This document shows positions 14,312-20,086 of a stretch of 21,910 nt of DNA, one piece after another (positions within the stretch are counted from its first letter, which is position 1; the number at the start of each line of letters is the position of its first letter). This DNA is from a virus, in the IMG/VR virus record IMGVR_UViG_3300007345_000325, positions 1-21,910 of that record. One strand, written 5' to 3'. Position numbers and translations under genes: made by a program. Under the pieces are notes generated by a model. It searched no databases, was not told the DNA's origin, and saw only the letters and a list, made by a program, of their open reading frames with translations.

Positions 14312-14491
14312 TTATATAAAAAATGGCCATAGGAGACCTTTTAGTTCTGCCTCAAAGGGCCCAATAAATAATGTGTAAGCAAACTCATGACTTTGCGCAA
14401 TTAAATACAAAAAGTATGCAGCACAAATTTGAGATACTACAGAATATACCGCTACTACCACCATTGCTAGGTGGAAACTAAAATTTTCCAT
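14312..14491 (-). CDS. 59-residue membrane protein
   Basis: A frame from ATG 14491 to TAA 14312 gives a 59-residue hydrophobic protein beginning MENFSFHLAM, with a long hydrophobic segment (VVVAVYSVVSQICAAYFLYL, 11-30) and a second hydrophobic end (GLLWPFFI, 52-59). It may be an inner membrane protein with one or two spans. The leader contains AACAAACAATTT. The gene fills the 197-nt gap between its neighbours. Possible roles, such as holin or exclusion factor, cannot be told apart from sequence. Confidence 0.72.
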   Translation of the reverse strand: MENFSFHLAMVVVAVYSVVSQICAAYFLYLIAQSHEFAYTLFIGPFEAELKGLLWPFFI

Positions 14492-14505
14492 AAATTGTTT
14501 GTTAA

Positions 14506-14832
14506 TTAAATTAAGTTTGTTAGATCTGCATCTTCTGCATAAATATCTATTTCTTTTTTTAGACTTTCTTTTAACTTAGTTTTAGTTTGCATAACTCTTT
14601 CTACAGTTAAAGTCATATCATCTGGAATTAAAAGAAATCTTTCTAATGAATAATATTTATAAGGAGCAGAAGCATCTGTAAGTTCTATTTCTTCAAAAGC
14701 AACTCCGAGCTTACCTTCTTGTAATCCCATTTCCACTACTTCTGTAATAGTATATACACTGCCTTCTTCTATCCATTCATATTCTGAGATATTTTCAGGC
14801 TTATTACTGCTATCAATACAAATTGCTTTCAT
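14506..14832 (-). CDS. Conserved-looking small protein, KAICID family, unknown function
   Basis: The 108-residue protein begins MKAICIDSSNKPENI and continues with EYEWIEEGSVYTITEV, LGVAFEEIEL, and YKYYSLERF. I recall this pattern (K-A-I-C-I, W-I-x-x-G-x-x-Y-T, E-E-I-x-L, Y-x-x-x-R-F) in small hypothetical proteins of Bacteroidota and their phages, probably a small beta barrel (SH3-like), with no known function. The tail (about 75-108) is a charged helix specific to this protein. It overlaps the ClpS-like gene upstream by 20 nt. Confidence 0.78.
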   Translation of the reverse strand: MKAICIDSSNKPENISEYEWIEEGSVYTITEVVEMGLQEGKLGVAFEEIELTDASAPYKYYSLERFLLIPDDMTLTVERVMQTKTKLKESLKKEIDIYAEDADLTNLI

Positions 14833-15067
14833 ATACTTCTAAACTTGCCTCTACCTTTACGTAATTTAAGGTTTCTAATATTTCATACATTTTATTAAAA
14901 GGTCCTGATGCAATATCTGTTTGACCTTTATTGTGTGCTAAAATTGCACATTGCTCTGCTTGAATAGGTGTGTGACCACATATTTTAGTCAAGCATGCTG
15001 TGACATACTCAAAACTGAGTTTGTCATCATTATACAAAGTAATCTTATGTGTTTTAGATTCACCCAT
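14813..15067 (-). CDS. ClpS-like adaptor (N-recognin fold)
   Basis: This 84-residue protein resembles ClpS, the adaptor that delivers N-degron substrates to ClpAP/ClpCP. HKITLYNDDKLSFEYVTACL (7-26) matches the strand-N-D-D-helix start of ClpS; AEQCAILAHNKGQTDIASG (37-55) matches the A-x-x-x-x-x-x-x-H-x-x-G block, with H45 corresponding to the substrate-pocket histidine. The end (residues 56-80) matches the last helix and strand. N13-D14-D15 are the residues that grip the free alpha-amino group in known ClpS. It is about the size of the ClpS core but lacks the long N-terminal tail that enters the Clp ATPase. It could redirect host proteolysis or compete with host ClpS. No other Clp gene lies in the window. 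Confidence 0.8.
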   Translation of the reverse strand: MGESKTHKITLYNDDKLSFEYVTACLTKICGHTPIQAEQCAILAHNKGQTDIASGPFNKMYEILETLNYVKVEASLEVYESNLY

Positions 15068-15104
15068 ACAATAATATACTAATTTTTGGGCAGATAATAG
15101 CTAT

Positions 15105-16199
15105 CTAACCCAGGTTAACATTATAATCTTTCCATTCTATTTTGGAAGCATCTAGACCTTCTAAGGCAGTCTTTACCCATTTTTCATCTACAGTATGTTT
15201 ATAACATAATATATGTACTATAGCTTTTTCATCTGGATTAAGTCTCAGTAATCTCCCTATTCTCTGAGCAGACTTTCTTTCATTACCATATGCATGCATA
15301 ATAATTCCTTGTCTAAGGTTTGGAATATTAACTCCCTCATTTAATTGCATTACAGAAGATAACTTATTTATAGTACCTTCTTTAAATAATTCAAGATTAT
15401 CTTCAGAGTCAGGATTCTTACTGTGGTAACTATGCTCACATAGTCTATCAGCTTGTTCTTGAGTATTAGCAAACATTATACATTTATCATTAATACTATT
15501 AAATAATAACTTAGCATACTGCTCTTTGCTTGGATACTCTTTCATTGCTTTCATCCTCATTATACGCAGTATATGCATACTACCTGCACCAGTGTCAATT
15601 CTATTACACCAGTAACCATAGTTCTTTTGCTCTGAAGTTTTAAAACTTTTATTCTTCATTTCTACTAGATAATTATTCTTTGTGCTTAACTCAAGCTCGT
15701 GTACAATTATCTGATAATCATTTAGAATATTATTATCTACAGCACTATCAGTAACAAATTCATACACTATTGGGCAGAACTGATCTACCAATTTACCTTT
15801 TTCAGATTTGTGATACTTAGGTGGTGTACCTGTAAGACCCAGAATCTTGCCATTATACTCATTTAAGAATTCTCTATGAGAATCTAATAAGCTATGGCAT
15901 TCATCTAGATATACTATATCAAAGTCTTTTGGATTCTGTTTATTTAAGCTTAAGTAAGTTGTAAATGTAGCTCTTGCTAACAAATTTTCTTTATCAAACT
16001 TTCTTGCCTCTGCTCTCCAACTATCAAAAATTGATAGTTTTGGTGCAACTACAAGTATTTCTAACATAGGAGAATAATTACTTTCCAAATGATTTAGTGC
16101 TACAAGTGTCTTACCGACACCAGTAGCTAATCCTAAACCACATCTGTTAATACCTATAGTTTTTTTGAGAGCTTCTGCTTGTACTTTATCTCTATTCAT
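15105..16199 (-). CDS. SF2 (DEAD/DECH-box) helicase
   Basis: The 364-residue protein is a superfamily 2 helicase with both RecA-like domains: LATGVGKTLVAL (24-35, motif I), VVAPKLSIFDSW (50-61, motif Ia), YLDECHSL (97-104, motif II, DECH), LTGTPP (122-127, motif III), VMQLNEGVNIPNL (283-295, motif V) and AQRIGRLLRL (311-320, motif VI). It is compact compared with SNF2 or RecG types (often over 450 residues) and the Q-motif region is minimal. Its likely job is unwinding or remodelling at forks or recombination intermediates, as for phage UvsW-type helicases. It overlaps a small unknown gene by 4 nt upstream; the ClpS-like gene follows 37 nt later after a weak hairpin. Confidence 0.9.
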   Translation of the reverse strand: MNRDKVQAEALKKTIGINRCGLGLATGVGKTLVALNHLESNYSPMLEILVVAPKLSIFDSWRAEARKFDKENLLARATFTTYLSLNKQNPKDFDIVYLDECHSLLDSHREFLNEYNGKILGLTGTPPKYHKSEKGKLVDQFCPIVYEFVTDSAVDNNILNDYQIIVHELELSTKNNYLVEMKNKSFKTSEQKNYGYWCNRIDTGAGSMHILRIMRMKAMKEYPSKEQYAKLLFNSINDKCIMFANTQEQADRLCEHSYHSKNPDSEDNLELFKEGTINKLSSVMQLNEGVNIPNLRQGIIMHAYGNERKSAQRIGRLLRLNPDEKAIVHILCYKHTVDEKWVKTALEGLDASKIEWKDYNVNLG

Positions 16200-16417
16200 T
16201 TAACAACGCCTTTTAATTTTAACTTCATTTCTTCTGCCCAATAGCCTTTGATATCAATTCTTTTCTTTTTTCTATCAAATTTAATTATCCAAGCTTTTGG
16301 TATCCAAAATTTGACACCAGGTCTAACTTCAATAAGATGAGCTGCATCACTAGATCTATACAATTTAGTATAGTTAAAATGACATGTAATATTCTTATCA
16401 ACTCTAAATTGTCTCAT
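16196..16417 (-). CDS. Small basic protein upstream of the SF2 helicase
   Basis: A 73-residue basic, beta-prone protein (VKFWIPKAWIIKFDRKKKRI, 35-54) that I do not recognise. It overlaps the helicase gene by 4 nt and starts 4 nt after the HNH-type gene, so the three are expected to be co-translated. A nucleic-acid binding role is plausible from its charge only. Confidence 0.75.
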   Translation of the reverse strand: MRQFRVDKNITCHFNYTKLYRSSDAAHLIEVRPGVKFWIPKAWIIKFDRKKKRIDIKGYWAEEMKLKLKGVVK

Positions 16418-16421
16418 ATAG

Positions 16422-16826
16422 TTATTTTAAATATTTCATAATTCTTGCTTCTTTTGGATTACTGTGAATCCAATTGTGACAATTCCTACAAACAGGAATC
16501 CACGTACTCTGTATCAAATAATACACATCACGGTCACTGCCTGCATAGGTGTGATGGATATCAGTAGCACTACTACTACAACCATCTACTTTAACTTTAC
16601 ATAAGGAATTATCAGTAAGATATCTTTCTCTTAACTTAAGATACTCAACATCTTTCTTCTTTCTTTTGGTAGAAACACGAGGGATAGATACGTTTGGTTT
16701 CTTTGGCTTATTAGTACTGCTTTTGTGGCAACTCCAGCAATATTTACAGTACCTATTACCCTCATGATTCTTCCATATAACAGTCATCTTTTGACAACCA
16801 TCACATTCTTTTAGCTTTTGTTTCAT
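16422..16826 (-). CDS. HNH-type zinc nuclease, NinG-like (putative)
   Basis: The 134-residue protein has an N-terminal zinc ribbon, C8-x2-C11 and C27-x2-C30 (with C33 close by), then a lysine-rich linker (NKPKKPN, STKRKKK). The C-terminal domain has C76 and C83, IHH (90-92), and PVCRNCHNWIH (111-121) with C113-x2-C116 and H117/H121. This cysteine-framed H-H plus C-x-x-C-H layout fits HNH endonucleases and is comparable to phage NinG-type proteins. It may nick or cut phage recombination intermediates, or be a free-standing HNH nuclease. It overlaps the small gene upstream by 4 nt. No intron or interrupted gene is visible near it, which argues against homing in this location. Confidence 0.78.
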   Translation of the reverse strand: MKQKLKECDGCQKMTVIWKNHEGNRYCKYCWSCHKSSTNKPKKPNVSIPRVSTKRKKKDVEYLKLRERYLTDNSLCKVKVDGCSSSATDIHHTYAGSDRDVYYLIQSTWIPVCRNCHNWIHSNPKEARIMKYLK

Positions 16827-17023
16827 TTTGGAACACCTTTATTGACATAGTGTCTAATTAAATCAAGCTTTTCATAAGTAGACCTGGGCCTTCTAAACCC
16901 AGGTATATCTTCTACCCACCAATAATTTTCATTTCTCACAGTTCTCCAATCTTCTAAGTCAAAATTCTTAGTAAGATCTACAAACTCTTGATCAATTTCT
17001 GATAATGGTGGTCTTTTATACAC
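16823..17023 (-). CDS. Small unknown tryptophan-rich protein
   Basis: A 66-residue protein with a charged N-terminal half and a middle rich in tryptophan and aromatic residues (NENYWWVEDIPGFRRPRS, 31-48). Not recognised. It overlaps the HNH gene by 4 nt and the upstream gene by 8 nt. Confidence 0.72.
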   Translation of the reverse strand: MYKRPPLSEIDQEFVDLTKNFDLEDWRTVRNENYWWVEDIPGFRRPRSTYEKLDLIRHYVNKGVPK

Positions 17024-17510
17024 TTTTAAGTCTTGGTAAGCTATTAGGATCTCTTTTTAAACTTAAAAAGTTTGAACTTAAGATTCCTTCTTCAATAAAT
17101 ATACGAATTATTTCATTTTTATCAATATTTAAATCTTTAAAATTTAAAGTGTTTCTAACTTTATCATCAGTATCAGTATTACCAAGCATAAACTTGGTAA
17201 AACTTGTATCAGGAAACCATTTAGCAAACAATCCATTAGTAATAGTAATTACTTTTTTTTGTTTAGCTTCATTAAGCACACGCTGTGCTCTTCTATTAAC
17301 CTTTTGGATTCTGATTTTCTTTTGCTTACTCATCTTTTCTACTTCTTCAGCAGGTAAAGACTTAAGACCATATAATGCTCTCTTATACAGAAAGTTCTGA
17401 TATTGAGAATATTGGTCTGTTTCATATTTAGTATAAGTATTTTTCTTATACAACTGGTACTCTTCTAATTTTCCAGAGTACTCAAATTTTTGTTTTTTAG
17501 TCGAACTCAT
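17016..17510 (-). CDS. Unknown basic protein
   Basis: From the ATG at 17510 the protein has 164 residues and starts MSSTKKQKFEYSGKLEEYQL. An upstream in-frame ATG at 17537 would add 9 residues but lies only 7 nt from the base of a terminator hairpin, which would sit in the ribosome footprint; the ATG at 17510 has an A-rich leader instead. The protein is strongly basic (KKNTYTKYETDQYSQYQ; KQKKIRIQKVNRRAQRV), helical, with a tyrosine-rich first third. Not recognised; possibly a nucleic-acid-binding protein. It is the first gene after the terminator at 17541-17569. Confidence 0.75.
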   Translation of the reverse strand: MSSTKKQKFEYSGKLEEYQLYKKNTYTKYETDQYSQYQNFLYKRALYGLKSLPAEEVEKMSKQKKIRIQKVNRRAQRVLNEAKQKKVITITNGLFAKWFPDTSFTKFMLGNTDTDDKVRNTLNFKDLNIDKNEIIRIFIEEGILSSNFLSLKRDPNSLPRLKSV

Positions 17511-17540
17511 ATACAACTGTTTTTTTGGTAAATTCATAAA

Positions 17541-17569
17541 TAAAAAGGGGAATATTGCTACTCCCCTTT
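17541..17569 (-). terminator. Intrinsic terminator after the 158-residue protein gene
   Basis: On the minus strand AAAGGGGA pairs with TCCCCTTT (plus 17562-17569 and 17544-17551) over a 10-nt loop and runs into TTTTTATTT. The gene upstream ends at 17586. Strong stem plus U tract on the transcribed strand. Confidence 0.88.
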
Positions 17570-17585
17570 ACTATTGTTTATCTTA

Positions 17586-18062
17586 TTATCCTCCTATAGA
17601 GAAATCTTCATTAGCTTTCATTGCACCTGATGTCTTTTGACCTTCATATGCTGCACGTAATTCAGCAATATTATCATGCTGTACATAAGATTCTTCTTTA
17701 GTTCCTGTTGGATCATAAGTAGTCTTACGATAAATTGCAGAACCTTCTTTAGAACAAACAATTCCTGTTTCTCCTGCTACTTTTAAATCTCTATCTGGAT
17801 TTTTAGTATTAAATGGCTCTAATGATTCTGTAATACGAATTCTACCATCAAGTTCTTGACCTGCAAAAAATCCTAATGCTTTAAGATCTTCTGTTTCACC
17901 TTGTAATAAAGTTGAAATTGCTTTATTCTTTAAGAAACCATTATCATCAATAACTGATCTTACTTGTTCTAATCTAATAAAACCGTACTCTGGATTGTTC
18001 TCTGATACATTAACAATCGCTCCTGTTGTAGCATTAGCTACTACTTTAACTTTTTGATTCAT
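17586..18062 (-). CDS. Conserved-looking unknown phage protein, ends in GG
   Basis: A 158-residue protein starting MNQKVKVVANATTGAIVNV, then NPEYGFIRLEQVRSV, GFFAGQELDGRI and YRKTTYDPTG. It seems beta-rich with an acidic/disordered C-terminal tail ending FSIGG. I have an impression of similar hypothetical proteins in marine Bacteroidota phages, but no function. It is flanked by a structured leader with a possible pseudoknot (18104-18152) and a strong terminator, so it appears to be an individually controlled, perhaps abundant, product. DNA-binding (SSB-like or DNA-packaging) is conceivable but not supported by a motif. Confidence 0.8.
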   Translation of the reverse strand: MNQKVKVVANATTGAIVNVSENNPEYGFIRLEQVRSVIDDNGFLKNKAISTLLQGETEDLKALGFFAGQELDGRIRITESLEPFNTKNPDRDLKVAGETGIVCSKEGSAIYRKTTYDPTGTKEESYVQHDNIAELRAAYEGQKTSGAMKANEDFSIGG

Positions 18063-18103
18063 AGTTAAATTTTTAATAAATAAATAAATAATTAAATAAT
18101 TGA

Positions 18104-18152
18104 TGGCAACTAGATACTATACTTGCACATTGCCAAATGCAAGTAAGTTGGC
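18104..18152 (-). promoter_or_regulatory. Structured leader RNA: hairpin with pseudoknot-capable loop
   Basis: On the minus strand ACTTGCA pairs with TGCAAGT (plus 18121-18127 and 18138-18144) over a 10-nt loop containing TTTGGCAATG. The loop sequence TGGCAA can pair with TTGCCA 11 nt downstream of the stem (plus 18104-18109, 6 bp), the layout of an H-type pseudoknot; the loop sequence TTGGC can instead pair with GCCAA upstream (18148-18152). This alternative pairing is typical of regulatory leaders. The start codon of the following gene is about 40 nt downstream of the fold. A candidate promoter TTGCAT-N17-TAGTAT overlaps the same stretch. No known riboswitch class was recognised. Confidence 0.45.
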
Positions 18153-18174
18153 TTAAATAAATTAAGCTATTACA

Positions 18175-18435
18175 TTAAGATGATATATTCTTTATATCAA
18201 AATCTGTAGGAAATTGTTCTCCGTCATCATCAGGAAATCCTGTAAAATCTCTAAGATCTTCTTCAGGTTCTTTTGATGCTTTACTTTTTGTGTCTACTGC
18301 TGATCCACTAAACGGATTAATAATAGTATCACCATAGTCTGATGCTATAAAGTATTGAATGTCTTCATCAGTCATAGATAAGTATTCATCTATAGAGATG
18401 TATATTACTTTTCCATTAGGTAACTGATAATTCAT
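18175..18435 (-). CDS. Small acidic unknown protein
   Basis: An 86-residue protein starting MNYQLPNGKVIYISIDEYLS, then MTDEDIQYFIASDYGDTI; the second half is acidic and probably disordered (EPEEDLRDF, FPDDDGEQF). I recall similar N-termini (N-Y-Q-L-P-N-G-K) in small hypothetical proteins of Bacteroidota phages; no function is known. It is preceded by a long structured gene-free region and followed by the leader element at 18104-18152. Confidence 0.78.
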   Translation of the reverse strand: MNYQLPNGKVIYISIDEYLSMTDEDIQYFIASDYGDTIINPFSGSAVDTKSKASKEPEEDLRDFTGFPDDDGEQFPTDFDIKNISS

Positions 18436-18503
18436 ATACTAATTACGGAATAAATCTTTAAAGGTTAACGTGTAAACAATAAATATTTACCATTATATAG
18501 CTA

Positions 18504-18537
18504 ACAAGGGAAAAATATTTTCTGATTTCTCCCTTGT
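18504..18537 (-). other. Stem-loop in the gene-free region
   Basis: ACAAGGGA (18504-18511) and TCCCTTGT (18530-18537) form an 8-bp stem that extends to about 12 bp (A-rich against T-rich sides with one G-U on the minus strand). There is no U tract right after the stem on either strand, so it is not a standard terminator. Confidence 0.6.
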
Positions 18538-18579
18538 CATCTGCTACAAGCATATATTCGACTAAAATATAATGAGTAA

Positions 18580-18648
18580 AACCTGCTCTGACCCTCATAG
18601 TCACCGCAGACTATTGTTTAATTAAAACTCAAGGGTCAGTTACAGGTT
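18580..18648 (-). ncRNA. Candidate three-way-junction structured RNA
   Basis: Nested complementary pairs: outer stem AACCTG/CAGGTT (18580-18585 with 18643-18648), then CTGACCCT/AGGGTCAG (18588-18595 with 18632-18639), separated by a small internal loop. Inside lie two hairpins: ATAGTC-accgca-GACTAT (18597-18614) and GTTT-aatta-AAAC (18616-18628). Together they form a compact three-way junction of 69 nt. The pairing works on both strands; the minus strand matches local transcription. It does not match a hammerhead core or a tRNA by eye, and I could not assign a known family. It may be a small RNA, a leader element, or a DNA structure at an origin. Confidence 0.5.
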
Positions 18649-18655
18649 AAATGAA

Positions 18656-18701
18656 AGACACCAAGGAAGCCCACTAATGAGCCCCACAATTAATGGTGTC
18701 T
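18656..18701 (-). terminator. Possible terminator hairpin after the gene at 18709-19143
   Basis: AGACACCA (18656-18663) pairs with TGGTGTCT (18694-18701) around a 30-nt loop. On the minus strand the stem is followed by TTCATTT, a weak U-rich tail. It begins 8 nt after the stop codon of the preceding gene. The long loop makes terminator function uncertain. Confidence 0.45.
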
Positions 18702-18708
18702 AATGTGT

Positions 18709-19143
18709 TTAGATTATTACATCTTCAAATCCCATACTACAAGATGCATATAGATCATCTCCATATTTAAACTCTATAGTATATGGAAAATATTCTGTAT
18801 AACCTCTAAATGATTTTACATAACAGACAACTTCATTATCTACATTAATCAGATTATTTTCATGAAGTTGTTCAAGTATCTCATCTGCATTTGACAGTCC
18901 TACTTTAACTCTATCCCATTTACATCTAATTACATCTCCTTCGTGACACACTATTGGCAAACCTTTACCGAGCATAATTTGCACAAACAATGTAGACGCT
19001 TCAGTACTTTTTAATAAAAGTTCTGTAAATAGATCTGCAATTTGATTTGCTTTTTGTGTACTTTGTGTTTCTTTACATATGGTCTCAACCATTGATGTTA
19101 TATCTCTTTCTGTAAGGTTTATACCTACTTTTTTTATCTGCAT
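18709..19143 (-). CDS. Unknown protein
   Basis: From the ATG at 19143 the protein has 144 residues, starting MQIKKVGINLTERDITSMVE. An in-frame ATG at 19203 is possible but the extra 20 codons coincide with a 17-bp hairpin and would read through it, and the AAAAACAAAACT leader in front of 19143 matches the start-signal pattern seen elsewhere here. The body has a helical first half and a beta-rich second half (VVCYVKSFRGYTEYFPYTIE, then YGDDLYASCSM). Not recognised. No transmembrane segment. Confidence 0.75.
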   Translation of the reverse strand: MQIKKVGINLTERDITSMVETICKETQSTQKANQIADLFTELLLKSTEASTLFVQIMLGKGLPIVCHEGDVIRCKWDRVKVGLSNADEILEQLHENNLINVDNEVVCYVKSFRGYTEYFPYTIEFKYGDDLYASCSMGFEDVII

Positions 19144-19156
19144 AGTTTTGTTTTTA

Positions 19157-19197
19157 AAGCATAAGACTGAAGACATTACATCTTCAGCCTTGTGCTT
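19157..19197 (-). terminator. Strong hairpin downstream of the EDLPF-tail protein gene
   Basis: A stem of about 17 bp: TCTTCAGTCTT-A-TGCTT on one side and AAGCA-C-AAGGCTGAAGA on the other (minus strand), with one mismatch and one G-U pair, around a 7-nt loop TGTAATG. It lies between the stop at 19215 and the start at 19143. The tail is only TTTAAAAA, so it is a weak terminator, a processing site or a translation block for the alternative start at 19203. Confidence 0.6.
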
Positions 19198-19214
19198 ATC
19201 CACTTAAAAAAATC

Positions 19215-19826
19215 TTAGAATGGTAAATCTTCCAAATCAGGTTCTCTACCTTGAGTTATATCTACCACATTCCTATACTCATATTGATTATTAAGATCTG
19301 TATTTGGATCTAAATGCGGAAACTCTTTAACTACTGCATCAATACAAGTAGGTAATATATCAGGTCTTAACATCTTTCTTGGACTATCTGCAACAGAATC
19401 ATAATGCTGAACAACAGCACTTAATCCTTCTTGCTTTAGATAGCTACTAAGATTACTTGCAACCTTAGCTACAAATTTACCTAAGTTAATATTTCTGAAG
19501 TCATCACCAATGTGTATACCTGGTACAACCTTCCTCATAGTAACTCTTTTACCACCACTAGTAAGATCTATATCCCATTTTGCACCATCAAATTCTTGTA
19601 TGTAATCAATAAATTGCTTACCCAATAGATTCTTCATCCACTTCAATGGTTTATTTTGATGTTGAAAAGGATAATAATGAAATCCTACTATTACTTCAGT
19701 CTCTTGCTTGTCAAGGTCTGCTTCATGCATAACCCATTTGTCATAGTAACTACAACTAAATCTAAGTAAGTTACCTTCTTTTTGAGCTACTAATGAAGCT
19801 CCTCTATTTTTCTTTTTATATGCCAT
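19215..19826 (-). CDS. Unknown protein with SSB-like EDLPF C-terminal tip
   Basis: A 203-residue soluble protein with basic N-terminus (MAYKKKNRG), beta-prone and aromatic body (VIVGFHYYPFQHQNKPLKWM) and C-terminal sequence REPDLEDLPF. The last residues match the acidic-hydrophobic tip (D-D-x-P-F) of bacterial single-stranded DNA-binding proteins, which binds many repair and replication enzymes. This suggests either a second SSB-like protein or a mimic that docks on SSB partners; no OB-fold motif can be read by eye. The SSB-like gene at 5305-5991 lacks such a tip. The gene is followed by a strong hairpin. Confidence 0.75.
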   Translation of the reverse strand: MAYKKKNRGASLVAQKEGNLLRFSCSYYDKWVMHEADLDKQETEVIVGFHYYPFQHQNKPLKWMKNLLGKQFIDYIQEFDGAKWDIDLTSGGKRVTMRKVVPGIHIGDDFRNINLGKFVAKVASNLSSYLKQEGLSAVVQHYDSVADSPRKMLRPDILPTCIDAVVKEFPHLDPNTDLNNQYEYRNVVDITQGREPDLEDLPF

Positions 19827-19842
19827 TTCTAATCATAAATTA

Positions 19843-19865
19843 TGGAGGTGCACTACACACCTCCA
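19843..19865 (-). terminator. Perfect 8-bp hairpin over the stop codon of the coiled-coil gene
   Basis: TGGAGGTG (19843-19850) pairs with CACCTCCA (19858-19865), loop of 7 nt. The TAG stop codon of the gene at 19853-20086 lies in this hairpin. The minus-strand tail TAATTTAT is only weakly U-rich. It may be an inefficient terminator or an RNA-stabilising end. Confidence 0.5.
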
Positions 19866-20086
19866 AGTAAATAACTTGTAGCAATTGCTATTGTAACAAA
19901 TACTACTAATATAAGTACAGAGCTTTGAATAGTATATTCATATTTCAATGAACGATACTTTTCTCTAGCACTTTCCAACTCTTCTTTTCTTACAGCATAA
20001 TCAGCCCAATAAGCAGAGTAATCTACTTCTTTTTGTAATCTTGCTATGTCAGCTTCAGCTTGCTTCATCTCCTGATATGTCCCCAT
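19853..20086 (-). CDS. Coiled-coil protein with C-terminal membrane anchor
   Basis: A 77-residue protein. Residues about 4-50 (EMKQAEADIARLQKEVDY, then YAVRKEELESAREKYRSLKY) form a charged helix with coiled-coil spacing, and 54-77 (SSVLILVVFVTIAIATSYLL) is a transmembrane segment at the C-terminus. It is therefore likely tail-anchored, with the coiled coil in the cytoplasm. The start overlaps the lipoprotein gene by 32 nt; an ATG at 20068 would reduce this to 14 nt. Function unknown. The topology is the reverse of an i-spanin. Confidence 0.75.
   Translation of the reverse strand: MGTYQEMKQAEADIARLQKEVDYSAYWADYAVRKEELESAREKYRSLKYEYTIQSSVLILVVFVTIAIATSYLLGGV

Larger units (their letters stand above)
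18436..18708 (-). other. Gene-free region with three RNA/DNA secondary-structure elements
   Basis: No credible gene lies in these 273 nt. Three inverted-repeat elements occur in sequence: 18504-18537, 18580-18648 and 18656-18701 (separate entries). The stretch 18436-18503 is AT-rich with no clear structure. Possible roles: a small noncoding RNA, a replication origin with foldable DNA, or a stack of terminator/processing signals. The region lies between the gene at 18709-19143 and the small gene at 18175-18435. I see no iterons, and no clear promoter. Confidence 0.6.

Noticed and set aside
15088-15111. Hairpin GGG...CCC just after the SF2 helicase stop
   Set aside because: Short stem with mismatch and followed by A residues on the transcribed strand, so not a terminator; could be chance.
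16422-16826. HNH gene as part of a group I intron or an intein
   Set aside because: Flanking genes are intact, overlap by 4 nt and show no interrupted domain; a free-standing gene is the simpler reading.
17005-17400. Plus-strand frame opposite the basic unknown protein gene
   Set aside because: Low-complexity hydrophobic product, antisense to a lysine-rich gene, as expected for a shadow.
18656-18701. Hammerhead or other self-cleaving ribozyme in the structured region
   Set aside because: The conserved core sequences (CUGANGA with GAAA) are not present on either strand near the stems.
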